Source: an uncultured Cohaesibacter sp. (GTDB lineage: Bacteria; Pseudomonadota; Alphaproteobacteria; Rhizobiales; Cohaesibacteraceae). Taken from it: DNA of 64,000 bases. The stretch spans positions 2,992,501 through 3,056,500 of the forward strand of contig NZ_OY762934.1 in NCBI RefSeq assembly GCF_963667045.1, in the 5' to 3' direction. Under the pieces are notes generated by a model that had not been told where the DNA came from, ran no database searches, and saw nothing but the letters and a program-made list of their open reading frames with translations. The translations under genes and the position numbers were made by a program. Positions 8,337 to 16,771 of the stretch are shown here, one piece after another; positions within the stretch are counted from its first letter, which is position 1, and the number at the start of each line of letters is the position of its first letter.

Positions 8337-9863
8337 TCAGGCCACCAGTGATGGGGTCGCCACCCGATAGCCAAGGGCTTCGGCAATTTCCTCGCTGCCC
8401 GGCTGCTGCCGTCCGGCGAGGTCGGCAAGAGTACGCGCCAGCTTCAGCACCCTGTGATAGCCACGGGCAGACAGGGCCATGGTCTCAGCGGCATGGGCCA
8501 GCAGGATACGAGCGTCTCCCTTCAGCTCACAAATCTGCTCGACCAGGCTGGCCGGACATTGGGCATTGGTGATGATATGGCTGACCCCGAGCGCCGCGAA
8601 GCGTTCCCGCTGCACCTTGCGTGCTTGGCTGACCCGAGCGCCAACCTCGGCCGAGCCTTCCTTTGCGGGTGGCAACATCAGATCGCTGGCCGAGACGGCA
8701 GGCACTTCCACTCGCAGATCGAACCGGTCCAGCAAGGGCCCGGATATGCGCGCCTGATAGTCGGCCGCACAATGGGCTCCGCGCTTGCAGACATAGCCCG
8801 GTTCACCGGCATGGCCACAACGGCAGGGATTCATGGCGGCAATCAGCTGGAAGCGGGCCGGATAGGTCACCCGATGGTTGGCCCGGGCGATCACCGCCTC
8901 ACCGCTTTCAATCGGTTGCCTCAGGCTGTCGAGCACCTGCGGCGAAAATTCGGGCAGTTCGTCCAGAAACAGGATGCCATTGTGCGCCAGCGCCACTTCC
9001 CCCGGCTTGGCCCGCATGCCACCACCAACCATGGCCGCCATCGAGGCCGAATGGTGAGGATTGCGAAACGGCCGCTCGGCGGTCAACTGTCCGTTGGGCA
9101 ACAGGCCGGCAATGGAATGGATCATCGAGACATCCAGCAGCTCGGCTGGGGTCAGCGGCGGCAGGATGGTCGGCAGGCGGGAGGCCAGCATCGACTTGCC
9201 GGAACCGGGCGGGCCGACCATCAGCATGTTGTGGCCGCCGGCAGCGGTCACCTCGAGTGCCCGCTTGGCCATTTCCTGCCCCTTGATGTCCCGAAGGTCC
9301 AGAAGGGAATCGCCGGGTTGGCGGATCGATGCTCGCGGGCGGGAGAGCACCTGACTGCCCTTGAAATGATTGGCCAGCGCAATGAGGCTGTCGGGGGCCA
9401 GTATGTCCATGTCCGGATCGGCCCATGCCGCTTCAGGCCCACAGGCGGCCGGACAGATGAGCCCTCGCTCCTCGATGTTGGCAGCAATGGCGGCAGGCAG
9501 CACCCCGACCACGGCGGCCAGTCGACCATCCAGAGACAATTCGCCGAGCACGGTGAAGGCGTCAAGACAGTCGGCAGGAATGGCGCCGATGGCCGCCATC
9601 AGGCCAAGGGCAATCGGCAGATCGAAGTGACTGCCCTCCTTGGGCAGGTCGGCGGGGGCCAGATTGACCGTGATGCGCTTGGGCGGCAGCGACAGGCCGG
9701 AAGCGGAAAGCGCCGCCCGTACCCGCTCACGGCTCTCGCCAACCGCCTTGTCGGGCAAGCCGACGATGGTGAAGGCAGGCAGGCCGGAGGCCACGTGAAC
9801 CTGCACATCCACCGGCGTTGCCGCTATGCCCTGAAAGGAAACTGTCTGAACATGGGAAACCAT
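8337..9863 (-). CDS. comM: YifB/ComM family Mg-chelatase-like AAA+ ATPase
   Basis: A 508-residue protein with an N-terminal Lon-S5-like fold (MVSHVQTVSFQGIAATPVDV), a Walker A motif GPPGSGKSM near residue 220, Walker B ILFLDELPEF, a cysteine-bearing insertion (CRCGHAG and YVCKRGAHC) and a C-terminal Mg-chelatase domain. ComM is a hexameric helicase that promotes branch migration during integration of transforming DNA. No competence genes are nearby, and comM is widespread in non-competent species too. It is transcribed divergently from the ogt-like gene. Confidence 0.95.
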   Translation of the reverse strand: MVSHVQTVSFQGIAATPVDVQVHVASGLPAFTIVGLPDKAVGESRERVRAALSASGLSLPPKRITVNLAPADLPKEGSHFDLPIALGLMAAIGAIPADCLDAFTVLGELSLDGRLAAVVGVLPAAIAANIEERGLICPAACGPEAAWADPDMDILAPDSLIALANHFKGSQVLSRPRASIRQPGDSLLDLRDIKGQEMAKRALEVTAAGGHNMLMVGPPGSGKSMLASRLPTILPPLTPAELLDVSMIHSIAGLLPNGQLTAERPFRNPHHSASMAAMVGGGMRAKPGEVALAHNGILFLDELPEFSPQVLDSLRQPIESGEAVIARANHRVTYPARFQLIAAMNPCRCGHAGEPGYVCKRGAHCAADYQARISGPLLDRFDLRVEVPAVSASDLMLPPAKEGSAEVGARVSQARKVQRERFAALGVSHIITNAQCPASLVEQICELKGDARILLAHAAETMALSARGYHRVLKLARTLADLAGRQQPGSEEIAEALGYRVATPSLVA

Positions 9864-10028
9864 GGCGAACCCGATAGTGAAAAAGGCACGAAACTATTTT
9901 TGCGTGATAAAGATGTTTCAACAACTTTATGATGCTTTTGGTTGTCCATCAAGAACAATATGTGAACAAACGCTTTTACTTCACAAGGGATTCGGCTACA
10001 GTGAAGGCGACCAACCAACGGGTGACAC

Positions 10029-10556
10029 GTGACTGAACAGGACATCTGCTTTTGCTACCATGACAGCCCCATCGGCGCGCTGCTGCTTTCAGGCAGCCAG
10101 GGATGCATCCACGCACTGACTTTTCCGCAGGAGGGGGAGCCAGCGCAGGCTGATGCGCGCTGGCGCAAGGATACGGATGCCTTCGCCGAGGTGCGTCGCG
10201 AGCTTGATGCCTATTTCGAGAAGACGCTGCAGCGGTTCACCGTTCCCCATCTGCTCAAGGGCTCACCCTTCCAGCTTGCTGTCTGGAGAGCTCTGTGTGC
10301 CATCCCCTATGGCAGCGTGACCAGTTATGGCAACATCGCCGCGCGGGTCGGCAAGCCCAAGGGTGCCCAGGCGATCGGCATGGCCAATCATGCCAATCCA
10401 CTGCCAATCATCGTCCCCTGCCACCGGGTCATCGGAGCGGATGGATCGCTAGTGGGGTTCGGAGGCGGGTTGGAGCTGAAGACATGGCTGCTGGCGCATG
10501 AGGGGATCACGCCGGGCAACATCTGCAGTCCGGGGCAGCTGGGCTTCGAATTCTGA
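10029..10556 (+). CDS. ogt: Methylated-DNA-protein-cysteine methyltransferase (Ogt type)
   Basis: A 175-residue suicide repair protein that takes alkyl groups from O6-alkylguanine onto its own cysteine. The active-site sequence IVPCHRVIGADG lies near residue 130, preceded by the helix-turn-helix region IPYGSVTSYGNIAARVGKPKG. An N-terminal Ada-like metal-binding domain is absent, so this is the free-standing Ogt form. The start is GTG. It is one of two alkyltransferases in the window; the other, at 45232-46173, is fused to an AraC-type domain. Confidence 0.95.
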   Translation: MTEQDICFCYHDSPIGALLLSGSQGCIHALTFPQEGEPAQADARWRKDTDAFAEVRRELDAYFEKTLQRFTVPHLLKGSPFQLAVWRALCAIPYGSVTSYGNIAARVGKPKGAQAIGMANHANPLPIIVPCHRVIGADGSLVGFGGGLELKTWLLAHEGITPGNICSPGQLGFEF

Positions 10557-10559
10557 ATT

Positions 10560-11093
10560 CTAGAGCCAGCGGCGCACACGGGCGCAATAGTCGGCATACC
10601 CCGCGCCGAATGCCGCCTCGAGATAGGCTTCCTCGCGCGGAATGACGAAGCGATCCAGATAGACAAACATGATGAGGGCCGCCAGCAGGAAGGGCAGGCT
10701 GTCAAACAGGATGGTGCCACCGAGCAACATGACCACAAAGCCGACATACATGGGGTTGCGGCTGAAGCGAAAGGCTCCGCCGTCGACAAGGCGGGATGCG
10801 GCCACTGCGGTGTTGAGGCTGGTTCCGACCAGACGGAAATGCACAAAGCCCCAGCCCATGAAGGCAAAGCCCGCCGCGCCGACGAGAAAGCCTGCAATGA
10901 CCAGCATTGTCACCGGCACCCCGGCCGCAGACAGCGGGCCGACATCGAAGAAAAAAAACCATTCCAGCGCCAGTGCACTGCCGCCGCACAGAACAAAGAT
11001 CAGCGGCGGGATGGCAAAGCGAATGCCTGGAGACGCCGGGGAGGGAGACGCCGGGGAAGCCGGAGGGTTCGGCTTTTGCTGGTATGAATGCAT
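10560..11093 (-). CDS. Isoprenylcysteine/phospholipid methyltransferase-like membrane protein
   Basis: A 177-residue polytopic membrane protein with about four hydrophobic segments. Its C-terminal ICMT/PEMT-type signature, FSRNPMYVGF followed by EEAYLEAAFGAGYADYCARVRRW, forms the S-adenosylmethionine site in the family. Bacterial members methylate lipids or small molecules and the target cannot be told from sequence. The N-terminus is Pro/Ser/Ala-rich (PASPASPSPASPG), encoded by a short repeated GC-rich stretch. It starts 44 bases after the di-heme peroxidase gene on the same strand, suggesting co-transcription. Confidence 0.85.
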   Translation of the reverse strand: MHSYQQKPNPPASPASPSPASPGIRFAIPPLIFVLCGGSALALEWFFFFDVGPLSAAGVPVTMLVIAGFLVGAAGFAFMGWGFVHFRLVGTSLNTAVAASRLVDGGAFRFSRNPMYVGFVVMLLGGTILFDSLPFLLAALIMFVYLDRFVIPREEAYLEAAFGAGYADYCARVRRWL

Positions 11094-11137
11094 GATCCTT
11101 GTTCTTCTTTCTCGCTTCGCCGCAATGCTGGCTGAGT

Positions 11138-12340
11138 CTACTCGTCCAGTAAATGCTCGTAACGCTGGTCTGTCAGCGTCTTGAGGAAGGCAACCAGCGC
11201 CTTGATGCGGCGGTCATCAAGAGCGGGGCCTTCGGTCAGTTTTTTCATGTCGATGGTCGCCGCTACTTCAGGCGTGCCCCACGGTTCCCCGGTTTCCGGA
11301 TTGACCGCAGCGCTTTTGGCTCGTGAATTGTATTTGTTGTAGAAGCGGATGACGGTTTCAAGATCGTTGAACACCCCATTGTGCATATAGGGGGCAGTGA
11401 CAGCCACATTGCGCAGGGTGCTAGTCTTGTATTTGCCGTCCTCGACAGCATCATCAACCGCACCATTCTCAAGGAGGCCGTGATCGACAAACCCCTGCCC
11501 CTTGCCATTGGCGGCGCGCAGGGCCTTGTTCACCGGCACGCCAATGTTGAAATACTGGTAGTTGGTGAAGGTTTCCTTCTCCATGCCCGGCCGCTGGCGT
11601 AGCTGGTGGCAGAGATTGCAGTTGGTGAACTGCTGGGAGAAGAACAGCGTCCGCCCCAGTTCCTCGTCTGGCGTGAACTCCACCTCGCCGCGCAGATAGC
11701 GGTCATATCGGGAATCGAACGGGCCGAAGAATTCCGTGCGCTCGAAGGCGGCGATGGCTTCGGTCATGGCGCGATAGGCGCGATCCGGCTCATCAAAAAT
11801 ATCTGCGCCATAGAGCAGACGGAAGCCGCTGAGATATTCCTCATTCTCCTTGAGCCGCTCGACGATCGATGCCTTGTCCGGCATACCCATTTCGACCGGG
11901 TTGAGTGGCGGCCCGCCTGCCTGCCCTTCCAGATCGGGCTCGCGGCCATCGTGGAATTGGCCACCGACGAAGTGGCCTTCCCTGTCGCGATGGAATTTCG
12001 GGCTGAAGGCCGCATAGCTGGCGGTTGGCGCGTTGCGATCGCCAATCGAGCTGTCGTCATCACCCAGCGAGGCGGCGCGTCCAGCCGGTCCATCGAGCCC
12101 ATTGGGGCGCGGATCGGCAAAGCCAGCTTCCGGCGCATGGCAGGTGGCGCAGGCCTGATTGCGGTTGCGGGAGAGATTTTCGTCAAAAAACAGCGCAGCA
12201 CCAAGGCCTTCCAGTGTCGCCTTGTCGGCGGGAAGGGTCGGCAGATCTTCTGCAACAGTCCGGGTGACGACACCGGCAGACATCAGTGCAGAGAGGGAGA
12301 CACACAGGGCCATCCCCCGCAGCGTTACCAGTCGGGACAT
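11138..12340 (-). CDS. Di-heme cytochrome c peroxidase (MauG/CcpA family)
   Basis: A 400-residue exported di-heme protein. A signal peptide of about 28 residues (MSRLVTLRGMALCVSLSALMSAG) ends before AEDLP. Two c-type heme sites are visible, CATCH near residue 55 and CNLCH near residue 245. Bacterial members reduce hydrogen peroxide in the periplasm or, as in MauG, oxidise protein side chains. The ATG at 12340 follows GAGGA; a TTG five codons upstream is less likely. It precedes an ICMT-like methyltransferase in a probable two-gene operon. No methylamine dehydrogenase genes are present. Confidence 0.92.
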   Translation of the reverse strand: MSRLVTLRGMALCVSLSALMSAGVVTRTVAEDLPTLPADKATLEGLGAALFFDENLSRNRNQACATCHAPEAGFADPRPNGLDGPAGRAASLGDDDSSIGDRNAPTASYAAFSPKFHRDREGHFVGGQFHDGREPDLEGQAGGPPLNPVEMGMPDKASIVERLKENEEYLSGFRLLYGADIFDEPDRAYRAMTEAIAAFERTEFFGPFDSRYDRYLRGEVEFTPDEELGRTLFFSQQFTNCNLCHQLRQRPGMEKETFTNYQYFNIGVPVNKALRAANGKGQGFVDHGLLENGAVDDAVEDGKYKTSTLRNVAVTAPYMHNGVFNDLETVIRFYNKYNSRAKSAAVNPETGEPWGTPEVAATIDMKKLTEGPALDDRRIKALVAFLKTLTDQRYEHLLDE

Positions 12341-12460
12341 GCTATCCTCATTCAAAGCATAGCGGCTGGCTGGTCACACCAGGCGCAAGACAAATGCGGT
12401 CCTATAAGGTCTCTTGAACCCGTAGATACACATATGTCTCGCAACTGGTCAAGCATTGTC

Positions 12461-12480
12461 AAAAAGGGGCGAGTGCCCCT
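12461..12480 (-). terminator. Rho-independent terminator of gshB
   Basis: On the minus strand AGGGGC and GCCCCT pair around a 4-base loop and are followed by TTTTT (plus-strand A-run at 12461-12465). It lies about 12 bases after the gshB stop. Confidence 0.85.
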
Positions 12481-12492
12481 CAGAGCCGGATC

Positions 12493-13446
12493 CTAGGCGC
12501 GTTTGGCCTCGATGTTATCCCAGATCATGGCTGCGATATCGATGCCGCTCAGTTTCTGGATGGAGCGAATGCCCGTCGGCGAGGTGACGTTGATTTCTGT
12601 GAGATAGCCACCGATGACGTCAATGCCGACCAGAATGAAGCCCATCTCCTTGAGGGATGGCCCGATGCGGGCGCAGATTTCCTTTTCGCGTTCGGTCAGT
12701 TCGGTCTTGGCCGCAGCCCCGCCACGCACCATGTTGGAGCGCAGGTCGTCATCAGCCGGAATGCGGTTGACGGCACCGGCGGGTTCGCCATCGACCAAGA
12801 GAATACGCTTGTCACCGGCCTTGACATCGGGCAGGAACTTCTGGGCAACCCATGGCTCGCGGAAAATGTCGCCGAAAAGCGCCACCAGAGAGCCAAAATT
12901 CTGGTCATGTTCGCCAACGCGGAACACCGCCGCTCCACCATGGCCATAAAGCGGCTTCATGACGATTTCGCCATGCTTGGCCTTGAAGGCCCGCAGTTCC
13001 TGTTCCGACCGGGTGATAATGGTCGGCGGCATCAGATCGGGGAAGTGGGTGACGAAAATCTTTTCGGGTGCGTTGCGCACGTTGGCCGGATCGTTGACCA
13101 CCAGTGTCTTGGGATGAATGCGCTCAAGCATGTGGGTGGCGGAAATATAGTTGAGGTCGAACGGCGGATCCTGACGCATGTGGATGACGTCGAAATCGGC
13201 GAGATTGGTGCGGACCCCTTCGCCGAGACTGAAGTGGTTGCCGTTCTCGTCGCGCACTTCAACCGGCTCGACCGTGGCAAAGACTTCGCCATCTTCCATG
13301 GCCATCGTATCGACGGTGTAGTGGAAGATCTCATGGCCGCGCTTCTGCGCTTCCAGCATCATGGCGAAGGTGGAGTCCCCCGTGATCTTGATGCTTCTGA
13401 TGTGATCCATTTGAAACGCGACTTTGAGCGTAGGGGACTGAGCCAT
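12493..13446 (-). CDS. gshB: Glutathione synthetase
   Basis: A 317-residue ATP-grasp ligase joining gamma-glutamylcysteine and glycine to make glutathione in the cytoplasm. It has the N-terminal substrate domain ([20 protein letters not shown]), the ATP-grasp core ([15 protein letters not shown]) and the glycine-loop region near [16 protein letters not shown]. The C-terminal [16 protein letters not shown] is diagnostic. The ATG giving MAQSPT is chosen; the frame is open 40 codons further up, but a sigma-70-type promoter (13516-13544) lies inside that extension. It follows yraN, the usual alphaproteobacterial order. Confidence 0.97.
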   Translation of the reverse strand: MAQSPTLKVAFQMDHIRSIKITGDSTFAMMLEAQKRGHEIFHYTVDTMAMEDGEVFATVEPVEVRDENGNHFSLGEGVRTNLADFDVIHMRQDPPFDLNYISATHMLERIHPKTLVVNDPANVRNAPEKIFVTHFPDLMPPTIITRSEQELRAFKAKHGEIVMKPLYGHGGAAVFRVGEHDQNFGSLVALFGDIFREPWVAQKFLPDVKAGDKRILLVDGEPAGAVNRIPADDDLRSNMVRGGAAAKTELTEREKEICARIGPSLKEMGFILVGIDVIGGYLTEINVTSPTGIRSIQKLSGIDIAAMIWDNIEAKRA

Positions 13447-13515
13447 GACGGATGCTCCGGCTTGTAAAGGATGGGATGGTCCGGAACGTTGGCCCGGAAG
13501 AAAAATGTCTCCCCC

Positions 13516-13544
13516 TATATGTCCGCTTTGCAGCCATATTTCAA
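13516..13544 (-). promoter_or_regulatory. Sigma-70-type promoter for gshB
   Basis: On the minus strand TTGAAA and CATATA are 17 bases apart, giving a leader of roughly 60 bases before the gshB ATG. It suggests gshB can be expressed independently of rsmI-yraN. Confidence 0.55.
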
Positions 13545-13571
13545 GATGCGCTGATGAGAGCAGCAACCCAC

Positions 13572-14009
13572 TCAGAAGGCTTCGAAGGCGGATTCGATGT
13601 GGGACCAGCGCGGCACTGGGCCCTCCCCCTTGGCAAAGGCCATGATGTCAAAGCGATAGCTGTCGACGCTCTGGTCGTCAAACTGTGCGATATAGTGCCC
13701 GGCGGCAGCAATGATCCGGGCCTGATTGCGCGGCGTGATGGCGTAAAGGGCATCATCCAGCCGGTCGCGATATTTCACCTCGAGAAAGACCACGAGGTCA
13801 TCCTTGCGGCAGACCAGATCGATTTCGCCGCCCTGTGCCTTGTAGCGCCGCTGGAGAATGGCAAACCCCTTGATGCGCATGATCCAGCTCGCCCAACGCT
13901 CCACACGCAGGCCCCGGTCGTAGCTTTCCTTGCGGTGCCTTACTTTTCGGCCCGACCAATCCGGCATCTTGTCGTCCTTGCCATGTGCTGTTGGGGGCAG
14001 CTCTGCCAT
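13572..14009 (-). CDS. UPF0102/YraN family endonuclease-like protein
   Basis: A 145-residue protein with the YraN core: an N-terminal [18 protein letters not shown] helix and the nuclease-like motif [20 protein letters not shown]. This matches the E-x-D...E-V-K pattern of Holliday-junction-resolvase-fold proteins. Its biological role is unproven. It starts only four bases after the rsmI stop, so the two are surely co-transcribed, as in most alphaproteobacteria. Confidence 0.93.
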   Translation of the reverse strand: MAELPPTAHGKDDKMPDWSGRKVRHRKESYDRGLRVERWASWIMRIKGFAILQRRYKAQGGEIDLVCRKDDLVVFLEVKYRDRLDDALYAITPRNQARIIAAAGHYIAQFDDQSVDSYRFDIMAFAKGEGPVPRWSHIESAFEAF

Positions 14010-14013
14010 GGCA

Positions 14014-15021
14014 TCAGGTCCTGTCGCCTGCGGCCATTTCGTCCTTCAGCTCCTGGGCGCGCTTGTAGATCTCGTTCTTCTTTGCCCCGACCTTCTGGGC
14101 AATCTCGGCGGACAGGGCCTTGATATGCTCCCCGCGCTCGAGACCGGCAAGGATCATCGCGTCGATGTCTTCCTCATCCGGTTCCTGTTCTTCGGCGGGA
14201 CCGATCAGAATGACCGCTTCACCCTTCGGGGCGTCGGCAGTGGCATAGTGGTCGGCAAGTTTCCGCAGCGTACCGCGATGAAACTCCTCGAATTTCTTGG
14301 TCAGTTCCCTTGCAACTGCCACCTCACGCCCCTCGCCCAGAAGCGTGGCCATGGCGGGCAGAACAGCACCGAGTCGACGGGGGCTTTCATAGAAAACCAG
14401 GGTTCCCGGCACATCGACCAGATCGGCCAGCTTGCGATCTCGGGCCCCGGCCTTCTGGGGCAGGAAGCCGGCAAAGTGGATCTGGTCGGTGGGAAGACCG
14501 CCTGCCACCAGCGCCGAGAGCATCGCCGACGCCCCCGGGATCGGCACCACGGCGTGCCCCTCGGCCAGCATGTCGGCGACCAGCTTGTAGCCCGGGTCGG
14601 AGAGCAGCGGCGTACCAGCATCAGAAATCAGCGCCACCGACTTGCCTTCGCCAAGGGCGTTGAGCAGATAGGGGCGCTGCTTGTCGGCATTGTGCTCATG
14701 ATAGGTGATGAGGCGGGTGTGGATGCCATAATGGGTCAACAGCTTGCGCGACACCCGGGTATCTTCGCAGGCAATCAGATCACAGGCAGCCAGCACCTCC
14801 AGCGCCCGGATCGTCATGTCCTTGAGATTGCCGATCGGGGTTGCGACGATATAGAGCGCCGTGGCAAGGCCTGGTGCCGTTGCCTTGTTGCCAAGCAGGA
14901 TGAAATCCCGGCGGCCGTGTCCAGCTGCATCGTCCAGATCCTGCGTCTCGTCCGTCTCTGGTCCATCGGATAGATCGTCCGCAAGCTCATGGTCAGGATC
15001 ATTTTCGTCTATGCCGTTCAT
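14014..15021 (-). CDS. rsmI: 16S rRNA (cytidine-1402-2'-O)-methyltransferase RsmI
   Basis: A 335-residue tetrapyrrole-methylase-fold enzyme that methylates the 2'-OH of C1402 of 16S rRNA. Diagnostic motifs are YIVATPIGNLKDMTIRAL, CEDTRVSRKLL, ALISDAGTPLLSDPGYKL and the GGLPTDQIHFAGFLP stretch. An acidic N-terminal extension of about 50 residues precedes the core and a C-terminal HTH-like tail (AEIAQKVGAKKNEIYKRA) follows. The ATG at 15021 has GAGGTGGG upstream; a GTG two codons earlier is possible. It is divergent from the LpoA-like gene. Confidence 0.96.
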   Translation of the reverse strand: MNGIDENDPDHELADDLSDGPETDETQDLDDAAGHGRRDFILLGNKATAPGLATALYIVATPIGNLKDMTIRALEVLAACDLIACEDTRVSRKLLTHYGIHTRLITYHEHNADKQRPYLLNALGEGKSVALISDAGTPLLSDPGYKLVADMLAEGHAVVPIPGASAMLSALVAGGLPTDQIHFAGFLPQKAGARDRKLADLVDVPGTLVFYESPRRLGAVLPAMATLLGEGREVAVARELTKKFEEFHRGTLRKLADHYATADAPKGEAVILIGPAEEQEPDEEDIDAMILAGLERGEHIKALSAEIAQKVGAKKNEIYKRAQELKDEMAAGDRT

Positions 15022-15465
15022 TCCCACCTCGTTGTGGCCTGATTTTCAAGCGGATCACCCAGCCCCGACGACCCGTCTCTTGCCTTTGCAGTCCCTGCCC
15101 TCACCCTTTGGCTGAGGGTAGGGGCAATCCCGACCCGCACAGCCGGTGATGTGCATGGTCAGGATATTTCGCGACAAATAGGCCACAGTTTTGTTGAAAT
15201 GTCATACAATTCCGTGCCTGCAACCCAACTTGCTTGTTATCGAACCATAATTCTGACAAATCAAGAACACAAACATGCGTCGGTGTTGAGATCATACAGA
15301 GACGCATTCGTGCATAGATAGCTCTTTACGAGCCTGTTCGAATGTGCTGCCATAGGCCACAACCATTTCAATACGACACACAAAGCACTCACTACGGACA
15401 TGCGGTCTGATTTGGAGGCCAAATTGATAGGTTTTTTTCGTTCGTCCCCCCTCGTTCGCCCGCAT
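15022..15465. other. Divergent regulatory region between rsmI and the LpoA-like gene
   Basis: These 444 bases must hold promoters for both directions. A REP-like hairpin is at 15096-15126, and the stretch from about 15170 to 15400 is AT-richer. Only weak plus-strand promoter boxes were found, and no gene is convincing. Confidence 0.6.
15096..15126. repeat. REP-like palindrome
   Basis: TGCCC..ACCCT and AGGGT.GGGGCA are arranged as an interrupted inverted repeat around TTGGCTG. It resembles short intergenic palindromes common in proteobacterial genomes. Only one copy is seen in this window, so repeat status is inferred from its form. Confidence 0.4.
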
Positions 15466-16698
15466 ATGCGTAGCTTGATCAAACATGCTGTTTCAGGCAC
15501 CGTCATAGGTGTGACAGCGCTGCTCGCCGCGTGCAATCCGACCACCCTGTCCGGCCCCGGCTTTGGCACTGGCACCAACCAGCCGCTGACCATTGCCGAA
15601 CCCACGGGCGAAGTGCTCGGCTCCGGCTCTGTCCGGGTTGCACTGCTCGCTCCCATTTCCGCGCAGGGTATTTTTGGCCAGTCCGGTCAAGCGCTGCGCA
15701 ATGCCGCCGCAATGGCCTTGCAGGATTACAGCTCCGCCGATCTGCAGGTCATCGTCAAGGATGTTGGCCAGAACAGCAGTGAAGCCTCGCAGCAAGCCAG
15801 CAAGGCGCTTGCCGAAGGGGCCCAGCTTGTCATCGGGCCGTTGCGCTCCGATGCGGTCAAGCGGGCAGGCATGGTGCTGAAACCGGCCGGTGTGCCGATG
15901 ATTGCCTTCACGACCGATACCGGTGCAGCGGCTCAGGGCGTCTATCTCATCAACTTCTCGCCAGAGAACGATGTCGAGCGGATCATTTCCTACGCCGCAT
16001 CGCAGGGCAAGCGCAGCATTGCCGCGATCGTGCCGCAGACGCCATATGGCAATATCGTCGAGGCGGCCCTGCGTCAGGATGCTGCCCGCTATGGCGTGCG
16101 CATCATGACCATCGAGAATTACAAGTCTGGCAACAAGCCTGACCCGTTCGGCCTGCAGAATGCTGCCGAGCAGATCGCCAAGCTCAAGGACCAGATCGAT
16201 GCGATCTTTGTTCCGGAAGCTGCCGCAGCGGTCTCCGCAGCCCAGCTCCTTGCAGGGCAGGGCGTTCGCAACAAGACTGTCACGTTCCTTGGTACCGGCC
16301 AGTGGGATCAGCCGACGATCACGCGTGAGCCGATGCTGGATGGCGCCTGGTACCCGGCTCCACCGCGGGTGCTGCGCAATCTTGATGGCCGCACCATCGG
16401 CTTTGACAGCTTTGCCCGGCGTTATGCCGCCCAGTTCGGTTCCGAGCCACCGCGTGTTGCCTCGCTGGCCTATGACAGCGTGATTCTGGCCGCCGCCCTT
16501 GTGGCACAGGCCGGAGAACGGCGCTTTGCCGCCGACACCCTGACGGATCCAAACGGCTTCATCGGCTTTGGTGATGGCTTCTTCCGCTTCCGTCGGGATG
16601 GCACGTCCCAGCGCAGTCTTGCCATCATGCAGATCTCCAAGGGCTCGTCCAGCATCGTCAGCGACGCGCCGATGTCGGCCGCTGGCCTGCCGAAATAA
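15466..16698 (+). CDS. LpoA-like penicillin-binding protein activator lipoprotein
   Basis: A 410-residue predicted lipoprotein: the signal sequence ends in the lipobox LLAAC with Cys23 as the lipidation site. The mature part is a type I periplasmic-binding fold (VALLAPISAQGIFGQSGQALRNAAAMAL, VIGPLRSDAVKRAG, IAAIVPQTPYGNIVEAAL) of the kind found in LpoA and ABC amino-acid-binding proteins. In gammaproteobacteria LpoA activates PBP1a from the outer membrane; the alphaproteobacterial function is inferred. Divergence from rsmI-yraN-gshB is a conserved context. The frame is open 22 codons upstream, but the second ATG gives the proper signal peptide. Confidence 0.88.
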   Translation: MRSLIKHAVSGTVIGVTALLAACNPTTLSGPGFGTGTNQPLTIAEPTGEVLGSGSVRVALLAPISAQGIFGQSGQALRNAAAMALQDYSSADLQVIVKDVGQNSSEASQQASKALAEGAQLVIGPLRSDAVKRAGMVLKPAGVPMIAFTTDTGAAAQGVYLINFSPENDVERIISYAASQGKRSIAAIVPQTPYGNIVEAALRQDAARYGVRIMTIENYKSGNKPDPFGLQNAAEQIAKLKDQIDAIFVPEAAAAVSAAQLLAGQGVRNKTVTFLGTGQWDQPTITREPMLDGAWYPAPPRVLRNLDGRTIGFDSFARRYAAQFGSEPPRVASLAYDSVILAAALVAQAGERRFAADTLTDPNGFIGFGDGFFRFRRDGTSQRSLAIMQISKGSSSIVSDAPMSAAGLPK

Positions 16699-16722
16699 GA
16701 CCTTCAACCGGTCAAGCAAAAG

Positions 16723-16746
16723 AGAGCCCCGGGGCTCCCTTTTTTA
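16723..16746. terminator. Bidirectional terminator between the LpoA-like gene and hemW
   Basis: GAGCCCCGGGGCTC is a perfect palindrome followed on the plus strand by CCTTTTTT. On the minus strand it is followed by TCTTTT, so it can end both convergent genes. Confidence 0.85.
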
Positions 16747-16771
16747 TTGCCTATTGTTCTTGGTGAGCGCG

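Noticed and set aside
8454-9932. 492-codon plus-strand open frame opposite comM
   Set aside because: Antisense to comM, whose Walker motifs and full-length match are unambiguous.
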